This document shows positions 49,801 to 62,174 of a stretch of 64,000 nt of DNA, one piece after another. This DNA comes from Pipra filicauda. Lineage: Eukaryota; Chordata; Aves; Passeriformes; Pipridae. The notes under the pieces are model-generated. The model was given only the letters and a program-made list of their open reading frames with translations, did no database searches and was not told the origin of the DNA. Within the stretch, counting starts at the first letter, position 1. Every line of letters starts with the position of its first letter. A program made the position numbers and the translations under genes. The stretch lies in contig NW_024104522.1 of NCBI RefSeq assembly GCF_003945595.2, positions 248,001 through 312,000 of the forward strand, read 5' to 3'.

Positions 49801-52800
49801 CCGGGGGAGACGACAAGCTCATCATGGTGTGGAAACGAGCGGCGTAAGCACCTGCCTCTCCTCTCACTTCTGTACTGCAGTTCAAGTGGCTTTCTCTGCC
49901 ACACCCCAGTGTTTCCTCAGTGCTGGCCTTTTGGGAGCTCAGAGCTTCTCTGGGTGCACGAGGAGCCAAACCCTGTGACACCACATCCCTGGTGCTGGGC
50001 TGTGTGTCTGCCTGGGGGTCTCTCTCCTCTGGAGGAGCTGACACATTTTCTTCTGTTCTTGAACAAAGCTTCCCGGTGAGATCTGAAGAGTCACCCTAAA
50101 TAGAAATTGTACATTTTATTGAAGCTAATTTTTTAATAACTGGAATTACTTGCTCTAAAAAACCACGGGTTTTTCCCTTTCCATTTTCACTGTAGGAATA
50201 ACTGATTAATAGAAGTGCACTGTGCAGCTGATTTTTTTTATAAAGAAGAACTTGAGGTGGTTCTGTTGCTAATTGTTTCTATTTTAATTAGGTACATTGG
50301 ACCTAGTACTGTGTTTGGTTCTAGTAGCAAACTTACTAATGTGGAGCAGTGGAGGTGTGTTTCGATCCTCAGAAGCCATTCAGGGGGTAAGTTAGAAGGT
50401 GCTGAATGAACGTGATTTGAATGTATTTGGAAGAAAATAGTTTTTCAGTGTCACAGTGTTTTGTTCAAAACATCTATATTTGGTAGCAAGTCAGAAATTC
50501 CTTTTAAGAGCAACAATAAAAATCTAAAAAAAAAATACAATTTTTAATCAAACGCAATTTTCATACAAGTAACTTCTGGCAACTACGTAACAGAATTAGC
50601 TATTAAGAAACTTACTTTTTGTTATTTTCTAGCTTAAAAATGAATTTGAATAAAGGAAGATAAACTGTATTTTTATTTAAATAAATGTTCACGCTGCCAG
50701 TGAATTATCTGGTTAGCAAAGGATGAAGATTTTGTAAACCAAAGAATGTTAATGTTTATTTAAAAAGAGACAACTGAAGAGCAGTGCAAAAGATGAATAA
50801 ACAAGTAATTTCAGATGCGTTTTGCACCTGCTGACATGAGCTTTGATTAGAATCAAGGTGGCCATGCATGTTGGAATGAAGTGAGTGCATTGCAATAGCT
50901 TCTGTTACTTTTTTATCCAAAATAGGACAGAGTTCTTTGTACAGGCATTAGTACTTCCTACAATCACTGAACATTGCATTCTCTGCCTTGGATGTTTTTT
51001 GATCCCCCATTGAACATTGTAAGCTGGAGAACCTAACTCCCAACAACTCTTGCTATGTCCTGTCCTACCTTCTACTCTGGTGAAATGAGAATAATTTCTC
51101 AGTGAGACCAAAATGTTGCTATGCCAGTTCTTTTTTAAAAGATTTTTGGGTTTTCTGATTACCATCAACCTCTTTGCTAATGGAAGTTATTTTTTTCCAA
51201 ACAGATGTGATGGATGTAGCGTGGTCTCCCCATGATGCCTGGCTGGCATCCTGTAGTGTTGACAACACTGTTGTCATCTGGAATGCTGTCAAATTTCCAG
51301 GTGAGAACTCCTCCGTGTCAGATGGGCAAGTGTGTGCAGTGCTGTGACAAACTCTTCCCTCCTTGGGTGTGTTTCACTGACTCTGAACATCTCTCTGGGG
51401 TAATGGCTGGCATTTTGAGATGACACACTTGCAACCTGGCAGGTCAGTCCTCTGTCCAGGTTTGGATGGCAATGAGCACGGGGTTCCACCCTGCTGGAGA
51501 CAACAGCTGCATTCAGGCCGTGCTGCTCATTTTACAGGACAGTCATTATTACGTGTATTTTATTTACATGCCATTTATTTGAAGCTGGCTTCCAGTACTG
51601 ACACCAGAGTTTTTACACTTCGAAGCTGGCTGGTACCCTCTCAGCCTCTCCTCCCACAGTCTGATAAGCAAGAGAGTGACTGGAAATAGGTTACCAGGTC
51701 TGCCAGGCTTGTGTGTCTGTCGAGTCAAAACTTTGACTTAGTTCACATTTGCTGCACTAAGCTGAATTTGTTGTGATAATCTTTGGGTGTGGAGGAAAGG
51801 GTGAATGTTTAACTGAAATTCCAGTTAAAGTGCTGCTTTTCTACAGCTTCAAAGTTCTATTCTGAAGTGCCTGGGCTTTGTTGGTCTTTCTACTCTGAGC
51901 TATTTTTTACAAAGAGTTTTGTATCCCTTATTCTGGACAGAGTTCTCTTTACCACTTTTTTATATCAGTGTTAGCTTGAGCACAGGTTCCAGTTTGGTTG
52001 TTTGTACAGTAAAGAAAATCTTCTCAACAGTCTGTCCTAAAGGAGATTTCAGTAACTACTCCCTGTTCTCAATTTTTGCCTGCCCAGAAATTCTGGCCAC
52101 TCTGAAGGGGCACTCTGGCCTGGTGAAGGGGCTGACCTGGGACCCTGTGGGGAAGTACATTGCCTCGCAGGCCGACGATCGCAGCCTGAAGGTGTGGAGG
52201 ACCATGGACTGGCAGCTGGAAACCAGCATCACAAAACCCTTCGATGAGGTACCTCAGAATGTGGGACTGTTCAAAGGGAATTCCTTGAGACTGAGAGAAA
52301 ACTAGAACAACTCTGATTCTGCTGACACATGAATTAATTTAGCAGTGCTGAATGAAATGAAGTTCTCAGGTGGCAGGTTCAAAAGGGGGGAAAAAAGAGC
52401 TACTTTCTCACACAAAATGTGATTGACTGGAGACTCTCATTGCCATTGGATATTGGGAATGCCAAAGGTTCACGTGGGTTATGTACACAATTCAGTAAAT
52501 TTCTGGAAATGTAGTGGTTGTTCCAAGGAAGTATTGGCACCCTGGTTACAGCAGTCTTACCTTCTTCCCTAAGCATCTTCTGTTGGCCACTGTCAGAAAT
52601 GAGAGAAGCGCTTAGGAGGGATCTTTGGTCTGGCATCACAGGGCTGTTATGTGGTGACTTTGATCAAGAGAGCAAATACCTGGGGACAGAATCTGGTGCT
52701 TAGTGAGTGGAGTGTTGTGCAGTGATCTTATGGTATTGTGATTGGTACAGTTACTCTTTGTAGTAGACTGTAACTGCCTAAATTCACATGTGAGCTGCTG

Positions 52801-55800
52801 TGGTGAGCTGAAGTCTCATCATTAGCAGTTGCTGTCCTGCAGCCCTGTCGTTAATGGGACTGTTATAATTATTGAGGGAACAGTACCCAAAAAGATGGAA
52901 CATTTTTGTTTCCTTTAAAAAAGTTCTCTGGGTTCCTTTTCCCCCCTTTTGATAGGGCTTCTTAAGTTACACTTCATCACCTATGTAAACATGGCCAAGT
53001 GCTAAGAATTGTGTGTAAGATCATTAATGTTCACAAAAAACTTACTTTGTAATCATATTCCCTAGATGTAAAATTTAAATAGTTTGTATTAACTATTATG
53101 GTTTGTTTGCCAAACACTTTTAAAGCTCTGGTATGTTTTTTTTGTCAGTGTGGAGGGACAACTCATGTGTTGCGTCTTAGCTGGTCACCTGATGGTCACT
53201 ATCTTGTTTCTGCTCATGCCATGAATAATTCTGGACCCACTGCTCAGATCATTGAGAGGGATGGATGGAAAACCAACATGGATTTTGTAGGGCATCGGAA
53301 GGCAGTTACAGTAGTGGTGAGTGAGAGTCATTTACCCCTGAAGTAAAACTTCTGTTATGCACTTTTTGATAATTTTATGTATAAACAGGCCAAGAGGTGA
53401 AGACAGGCATCAAGATTAGCAAAGCAAATGCATGGTGGTGGTTAAAAAATGTCAACTTTACATGTTGGTAGCAACCAGCTTGCTGGTGTGATAAAGGGAA
53501 CCAGGTGGAGACGAACAAGACAAGGGGCAGTACAGGAGCATGTCAGGAATGCCCAACACAGGCTTTGTTAGCTCTTCAGTGACTTGGTTAAAGTGATGTA
53601 GCTTTACTAGATCCCTAGTAAAATTAATATCATTTGCCATTCCTGTTAAGGCATTCAAAAAGCCCCTTAAGAAAGCCCCTGCAGCTTTTCTCAGTGCTCT
53701 TATAGTGTCTGGTTCAGGACTTTGTTCCTATGAAATGTTTCTTTTTCACTCTTAAGTGGAAAATTAGCCTTTAAAGCAGATCTTCTGCTAAAATGTAATT
53801 ACTGTAATAAAATTTGGACATCTCATTTGTTTAGAAATTCAATCCAAAAATCTTCAAAAAGAAACAAAAGAATGGGAGCTCCACCAAGTCAAGTTGTCCC
53901 TACTGCTGTTGTGCTGTTGGTAGTAAAGACCGATCTCTTTCTGTCTGGGTGAGTGTTTCCTTTGCTCCTTTGAACTGATGTGGTCCTTTGGATAAGTTGG
54001 GGTTTAGCACAAAGGTTACGTGTACAGCATTAGGTCTTATATTTGGGTGCATTTCAGGGGTTTTTGTTTCTGTTGTTGCAGGTTTAGCTGGAGGGGAAGG
54101 AAGTGGATTGCTATTCATTAATTTCTAAAGCCAAGAGCAGTTAGGAACCAGTGGCAGAGTACGTGCCCTGGTAAGGGGGAGGAACTGTTAAGGGACATAA
54201 TGTGTTACCACAGTTAATACATTCAGCCCTATTTCCTTCCTGTGTCTTTTACTTGTCTTCTGTCTTTGCAAAGGAAAGGAATGTGAAAGTGAAGGAGGTT
54301 TTTAAGTATACTTTTGACATCTAGTTTGGGTTTTACTTTAAAATCTACACTAAAATTGTCATTCTGGCTAAGAGAAGAGTAGCTGTTCTCACATTTATAA
54401 ATGCAAGGCGGGTTGTTTGGCAACTGCAAAATACAGGGAATAAATTTAACTGATTTGTAAAGCTTTGTGATGAGAACATGTGCCAGAACACACCAATTGC
54501 TAACTCCAATCTACTATTTATAGATTCCAGTGTGATATTTATCCATCAGTCGCTGGATTTCATAACACTAAATCTGTTTCTGGCAGTGCTACCAGTGCAT
54601 ACCCATATCAGAGTATCACTTGGTATATTTTACTGTCTATTTATACTATAAAGATTTCATTTAGAATGGCTGTTGAGGTTATATTAGGGATTACAGAGGT
54701 GCAAAGTTATAGGCCTGAAGAGCTTACTAGGTATGTATAGAGCACAGACCTATGGAAGCACAGATAAGTACTGAAGGTGACAGCTACACTGTGAACCCCT
54801 GAGCATAAAACTTCTCAGCCACATCGACTGCTCTGGCTTCATTTCAGTTGTACTATACACTGTGGATATTAAGTCCATTGGTTTAACGTTAAAGAGCTTA
54901 GAATGTCTGATTTAGAACAGGTTATTGGGAATTTTCATATTCAGTTCTTTATTACTAAGCTGATTCATAAGTGCAGAGGGATCCTCTTAAAGATAGTTGT
55001 GAGTCAAATTCTCTTTGCTCTTCATAGGCTTCACTTTCTTAGACAAGTAGAGTGAGTGAGGACGTGGAAACCTGATCTGTTTTGTGTCTTCCTCTTGTGC
55101 TGGCAGTTTGCAACCCCCTTATCTCAGAGCAGCTTAGAATAGAAGCTCTTTCACATCCGTGGAATTGCTTTCTGACTGGTGGAGAGTGTTCTGTGGCTGT
55201 GATGGAAAGGCAAAGGTGATTTAGAAATTCAGTCTGTGTTTCAGAAGGGAGAGTTGAATGTCAACTATTCCTCTCCAGAGCTTTTCTGTCCCAGCAGTGG
55301 AATGGGTGAGTTGGTTCTTCAACTGCCCCACCAGGCATGCAGGGCATGTCTCCAGGCCACATCTTGTTTGTGGATATTGTTGGGCTCTGGGAGAGTGTAA
55401 TGAGGTAATATCTGTGGTAGTGTAGAGCTTCTACATTTATGAGTGTTGTTTTTTGGTTTTTTTAAGCTCACATGTCTGAAACGACCTTTAGTTGTCATAC
55501 ATGAGCTGTTTGACAAGTCAATCATGGACATTTCCTGGTAAGTTCATTTCTGCTGTTTGTTACAGAAACCAAAGTATTGTCATCAACTTTAGATGTTTTC
55601 CAGAATTATCTGGAAATTCCTTAAAACAGTACAGCTTGGAACACAAGTAATTGGTTCCTGAAGGTTTTGGTTCTGCTGCAACATCTTTGGTAGTAACATT
55701 AGCAATTAGCATGTGGTCACTGGAGATTATATAACATTAAAACTGAATAAAAATTAATGTATTTAGTAATGACACAGTAAAATACTTGTGGAATGAGTTC

Positions 55801-58800
55801 CTACTTGTTATGATTCACTGATATTTTTTCACAGAATGTCTATTTTGTAACATGACGTGGTGGACTTGGTGAGTTTTATGTGCATTACATCTGTGAGAAG
55901 CTGGTTGGACAATCCACTTTCCCAGCAGTCTACTGTCCCAAGCCTTATTTTCTTCTTTCTGCAGTGAGTGGTACTCTCTCCTCTCCTGCTTTCTTCCTAA
56001 GGCCTAGTCATAAAAATGCAGAAGTTAATAGTTCTTCATTCGCTTCAAGACTTAAATAATAAGGGGAAAAAAGCCTATGAGACCACTCAGTAAAGGGTAT
56101 TTAAAAAACACTCTGCACCTGTACAGCAGGTGATTTAGAGAGTTAAGGGTTATGTACAAGAAAATGCCTAATTTTTTTTTCATAAGAGCCACACAGCTGA
56201 TTCCATAGGCCATCTTAATTCTCTTGCTTCCTGACTTCTGAAAATCTGCCCTAATAGTTGTAACCATCCAGGTGGGTTTATGCTGTGAATGTCAAAACTC
56301 ACAGTATAACTTCCTGCTCTCTGTGTGCTCTGTGGATTTTGCCATGAAGCTCAGTGAACCACAATAAAGTTTTCAAAACCAAAACATTTTTCTTTCATTA
56401 GCAGATTAAGGCTAGAGAGCCAGCAAGTGGAATATTTCATGAGAAGTGCTGCTATTGCTCTACTACAATAGCTTTGAATAGTTTTGTTTTCCTGTAGTGT
56501 TTTTTATTTCTCCATCTGCAGTTTGCACATTTTTCATGGCATGAAGTCATTGGGAGTCATAGCTGGTTAACATTTTGCAATTTCTGAGGAAATGGTTTTG
56601 TGGCATCTTTGAGAGACAAAGGATCATCAGGAAGCTTGATATTTTATATCCTGTTTACAAACTGAAACGGATGGCTAAAATGTCAATAATATGGAATGTT
56701 CCCAGAAACATGCTCCATTCTGAAAACAGACTGAGTAAATTCAGAGAAATCTGATACTATTATATTGTTATATCTATCATTTCTCTTTCAGAGTTTTAGA
56801 CTCGGATCCATCATCATAGTATCTTGAAATGATTATGTTTTCACAGAACAATTGTTTGGTTCCAGAGGTCAATAAGAGCTCAGCAATTTTGTCTGCTAAG
56901 CAAGCAGAAAGCTCTGAACAAGATGTTACCATTTTCTAACTTGGAGTACTGTTGGTTTCCCTAGTTCATGGTTCTGAGGCTGACTGCTGTGGATGTGATG
57001 CTATCAGGGCACCAGCCACCACAAAAGTAGATATTTTCAAATGCCCATAGCCATGGTGCATGTAATCCATTTTTGAGCCTTGCTGGAGTAACTTGGATAG
57101 GATTTCAGAGTTGTGCCAGCTTTCCTTTCCTCTTGCTTCTCTGTAACAATTGATCTGTAAGCCACTGTGTTGCTGTCTCTGTGAGCTCTGTAACTGGAAG
57201 TGTCTGGGCGAGCAGTCAAAATTCATCTAATACTTTTTCCAATGTGCAATAATATGTTATATATGCAAGAGTATAATTCTATTAAGACTAGAATGTGTAG
57301 TTTCTCCTCTCTCTTGTCGCTAAGAAAACCTTTTGAGACCTCCAGAAGAGGGTTACAATACAGTCCCACGTACAAGGACATGTGCAGTTTGCTTAAAACC
57401 ACAAATAATGAACAATAACAAAATCAGACACATGTTCTTGCCTAATACAGAGATTGTTGGACTGCTCGGATGTTCAGCTTGCTTTCTTTTGATTGCTGTA
57501 GCTTGAGAGAATGCTGCTAGAGAAAAGGCATTTACCCAACATATAGGACTTCTCTCTTAAGAATCTCATTTCTTCTCCTTCCTTTCTTGTTTATTTGGAT
57601 CAGAGAGTTCTTATAGGAATGGACTATTTGTTACTTGTTTCCCATGCATGATGAACCTTCATCTTCCATGGGCCTCAAACAGCAGTTTATAGGGCCTTAA
57701 AAGATGTGTATGGATTGCTTATGTGCTGAGAGCCCCTTTCTTCACCCTCTGGCATTAGCACAAGGATTTTGTACATCTTTTGGAGCGTTCATAATTTTCT
57801 CCCGTTGTTCATTGTGAACACTGCTCTGAGTTACCCCTTCACGAAGGTTTTCATGGTGCTGATCGTGCCATGGGTGGGTGTATTGTTCCAATGCCACCTT
57901 CCTGTGTGCAGTCTGCCAAGGACTGTTGGCACACAGACTCCTGCTGCCCTTCATCCCATCTCCTCACTGTCCCACTTGTTTGGTTCCATCGGGCGTTGCT
58001 GTGATAATAAATCTTATGCTAAGATTTTTATTGGGCACTTTATCACATTGCTCCTTTGCATCAATGAAAGAGATTGAAAACAAAGTTGGACCTTTATTTC
58101 CTTCAGGACCCTTAATGGACTCGGTATCCTGGTGTGTTCCATGGATGGATCTGTGGCATTTCTGGACTTTTCCCAGGATGAACTTGGGGATCCACTTAGT
58201 GAGGAGGAAAAGGTACAGTAAGCACTCAGACAACCTGTGATCATATTTAAGGGATATATTGATTCAGTTAAAATATAGGACTACTTATAGAAGTATATAG
58301 TGACTGGTTTCCATATTACAGAAAATGTGTTCTTGTCTACTTTATAAATCATTAAAAGAGAGTAGTCAAGAAATGAATGTGTCATATTAGTTTCTGTTCT
58401 GGAAAGAGTGTTTGGAAAACATCCACTTGCTTACACATCATTATACATTTGAAGTAATTATTTGGCCAAGGAAACAAGGAGTGGGTGCTTCAAAACACTT
58501 TAAAATTACTCTTTGACTTGCGTGTATGCAAGTCTTTTTAAACTGATTGCTGTTGGCTGTTTTTCCTCTCATTGCTATTAGCAACTAGAGCTTTGAGTTC
58601 CAATTATTTTACATATTGACTTAGTGTTAGTTGAAAACACAAAGAAAGAAAAAAATCTAGTGTGTAAATGATACAGAAGGCAATTGCATTTGATGGATTC
58701 CATTAGATTTTGTGATTCCACTGTGTTACAATCAGTGATGCCACGGTAGCGGTTGCAGTCACTCACATCTTTAACGCCCACAGAGCAACATTCACCAGTC

Positions 58801-61800
58801 CACCTATGGTAAAAGCCTGGCTATCATGACTGAAGCTCAGTTGTCTACTACCATTATTGAGAATCCAGAGATGCTCAAGTATCAGCAGAGGCAGCAGCAG
58901 CAGGTGGATCAGAAGAACGCGTCGATCCGGGAAGGATCCGGGAATGCAGCAGCTCCCAAAGTGGCAAGCATGGTTAATGGGGAGAGTTTGGAGGACATCA
59001 GGAAGGTAGGTGCTCTTGGGTAGTGCCAAGTGCTAAGCTGGTAAACACCAAACTGCTTATGACAGAACCAGTTTCTGTGTCCTTCCAGCCTGGGAAGGGT
59101 CCAGGTGCCCGAGTCACTGGGCCGGTTACTGGCACTTGGTGAAAAGTTACAGTGCTTTTGAGCAGAAATAAGACTGTGGAAAAAGGCTTGTGGATGTTTC
59201 TGCAACAGATACAAAATTCTTGGTGTGCAGGAAGGAACCCAAAAGTAGCTCATAACAGGGAAGCTGGAGAACTGTACTTCAGTTGCTCAGTGATAGAGGT
59301 TGAAAGCTTTATTTAATGCTCTCCTAAACATAAAACATGACTTCTAATGAAGGACTCGATACACACAGATGAGAATGTTTTGGACTTGACTCTCTAACTG
59401 TGGAGAGCAGATTACATTCTTCACAAATGCCTTTTCTACAGATGGATAGATTGAAGATTAAAAGGTTTGGGTTCAAAGTAAAATAGTGTGTATTATTGTA
59501 CAGGCTGAGAGCAGTAATCACAATCAGAATTCTGTTGTACTTGGTACTATATGAGCTTCTACTTAACACCTATTAGTGGTCAAAAAAAAGTTATGGTATT
59601 GAAATACGCTTGTATTAATAAAAATGTAGATTGACTATGCAATAATGGCATGGTTCAAAGATGATATGGGAAACAGTCTTTGTTAGCAGATTTTTAATTG
59701 AGGCACATCTTTCTTCTACTATACTTGTTTGTTGGGAAAAAAAAGTAAAAAAAGCATTTCCTATTTATCAGAAATGATGATGAAATGTACTTTCCAACAG
59801 AATCTCTTAAAAAAACAAGTTGAAACCCGAACTGCAGACGGTCGGAGAAGGATCACACCTCTGTGCATTGCTCAGCTGGACACTGGGTATGTTTGGAAGT
59901 CATCTTTAAAATCCCTTGGGATCTTTTTAAATCTTTTTGTTGTTTCCTTGTGCAAACTCTGAATTCTGACTTACAGCATCATAAAGCATGTCTTGGAAAT
60001 AAGTGTGTGTCCTTATGAAAGACAGCTTTGGCCTGTCTTCTCTTAGCCATAAGATCTCACCTCTAATAGCTCAGGCTAATTCTCCTTATCTGCCATTATG
60101 TATTGTAGATTCATATCTGTATTAGTACTGGCTTTAGTATCCTTTGGATATGAGAAAGAACTATGGAAAGTTCCGTGATGGTGGTTTATTTAGGTTGTGT
60201 CTGAGTATCCCGTGCCTGTAACAAATGTGGATAGAGCCTTCCCAAATCTTCGTTCGCGAAGCCCAGCCATGATCTGTATGAGTATCCACATGTGGAAAAA
60301 GGAAGAATGGAATAAATAGTTTAGTTAAAATTACTATTTTTCAATTATCTTTTATGTGGTTTTGAGTAATATATTTGTTGTTTGTCTTTTTGCTTAGAGA
60401 TTTTTCTACAGCATTTTTCAATAGCATCCCAATCTCTGGAACTCTGTCTGGCTCAATGATGTCTTCTCAAAGTAACCAGCAGCTCATGTCACTTGATTCT
60501 AACGCAGCAAATTCCCTTAATACTTCAAAGCCTTCTGTGGAGCCAACAGCAGCCAGTATAAAACCAACAGATGATGCAGCCAATAAAGATGGGTTGGTAT
60601 TTGCAGTTTTGTTTTTCACTTACATGAGTCTGTTTAGTTTTAAATTTCTGTTTATGGTTCTGTAACCAAGAAATTATTAAAGCAGTTTTCCTGACTGCAA
60701 AACTCTGAGAATCAAACCTTCCTGAAAACATCAAGATTTTATTAGTATTGGTTACTTTAAATAGTGGTAAATCAGGAATAAGTAAATCCATGTGCACAGT
60801 TCTGGCAGTGAACTCCAGTGCAATGAGGGGTGCAGTTGATTGCTGAGGCTCTAACAAATTGACCTCCTTATGGATTGTTGGCTTGCTATTAGTAAATAAT
60901 AGAAGGCTTTCCAGTACTGGAAGTCATGAAACCTGTTTTACATCAAATTCTGTCCTGTGTCCTCTCTTTGAACATGGTGATCCTTCTTTCCTGTCCAACA
61001 ACCCCATCAGAGCAGAGTGTCGCTGACTCGTCAGTGCACTTGAGCTTATTGGCCAATGTGTCTTTCAAATGAATAATGGAACCACTAATTTTACTTGCTG
61101 TTCTCTCAGTGGCAGAACTGACTTGGTTTCTTCTCCTCAGTGTGTTTTTACAGTCTTTGTAACAGCACAAGTGGTGTTGGAACCTCTGCTTATCCATCAC
61201 ATCACATCAGTTGAAATTGGCCCCAGATTAAAAAATGAGCATGTAGACTATAAGAAATGATTGACAGATGAAACTAGTCTCCTTTTCTTTGAAAACTGTA
61301 CTTCTAGCAGCTTTTCAGTACAAACATCAGTTATTTTAGAGCCATTCTTTCTTCAATTAATTCCCTGAATTCATTCTCTGAATGAATTGAAAAATCTCTA
61401 AAGTAAACAGCTATTCAAATAACAGATCCCTGGAATGCTTTAGTGTGGGGGAAACACATTCCTTTGCTTTAGAGTTGTGCTTGGAAAGGCCTAATAATCA
61501 GTTTGGATTCTTCAATAACAGAAGTCTAAACATGGCATGAATTTTTTCAGCCCAAATTGTTTGATTGATAAACAGTGGAATATAATATTGTAATGGAAAT
61601 GATTTTCTAACCTGAACAAGGGATAAAAGCAGGAACCCCAGTGATTATTTAAAATAGTGATCCTTTCCCTTTGGGTACATAAATAGCAGCTGAAAGTATT
61701 GTTCCTGAAAGTTTCATTCCTGAGTTAAAAATACAAAATGAATTAATTAGGATCTTTTAATCTAGACATGTGGCCACATGAAGCTCTGAGGTGTATCATA

Positions 61801-62174
61801 GGCAGTTTTTGAGAGTAGGGAAAGCATTCAAGATAGTGACACGTGAAGGGGTGGCAAAAGCATATCCTAATTCATGATGTACTTAAGTGAAAGGTTTTCA
61901 ACATGGTTTCTAGCCAGTGTAATGAATGCTAGCTAGTTGTTGTGAGCAGTGCAGGTTACCAATACAAAATTCATTTTAATCCTTCGTTTCCTGTCTCTTT
62001 TATTGACAGTGTAAATGCTACCTCTGCCTCAACTGCTCCTCCTGCATCCTCTGTGTTGACAACTCCATCCAAGATTGAACCCATGAAAGCATTTGATTCC
62101 AGATTCACAGAACGCTCCAAAGCCACCTCAGGGACTGCTGTGGTAACAAACACAAACCAAACTGTTGTGGACAG
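40816..62174 (+). CDS. HIRA: HIRA, histone H3.3 chaperone (5' part, 15 coding exons; continues past window)
   Basis: HIRA deposits histone H3.3-H4 independently of replication, with UBN1, CABIN1 and ASF1A. Exons: 40816-40852, 48047-48109, 48846-48956, 49753-49843, 50292-50386, 51205-51300, 52088-52248, 53149-53316, 53835-53948, 55467-55537, 58107-58212, 58784-59005, 59801-59886, 60398-60592, 62010-62174. Phases join for 593 codons plus 2 nt. The WD40 propeller spans about residues 10-370 (visible repeats include [36 protein letters not shown]). Exon 12 has a Gln-rich stretch. Exon 13 has [12 protein letters not shown], the ASF1-binding B-domain. Exon 15 has [15 protein letters not shown]. Exon 14 uses a weak donor, GTTGGT. 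The remaining exons (C-terminal Hira domain) lie beyond 64 kb; the last bases do not encode the expected next exon. Confidence 0.97.
41300..48046 (+). other. HIRA intron 1 (3' part of 40853-48046)
   Basis: The first HIRA intron is about 7.2 kb. After the CpG-rich start it shows no exon, RNA gene or retroelement that I can support. Open frames such as 42426-42932 on the plus strand have no coherent splice context or recognised product. Confidence 0.6.
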
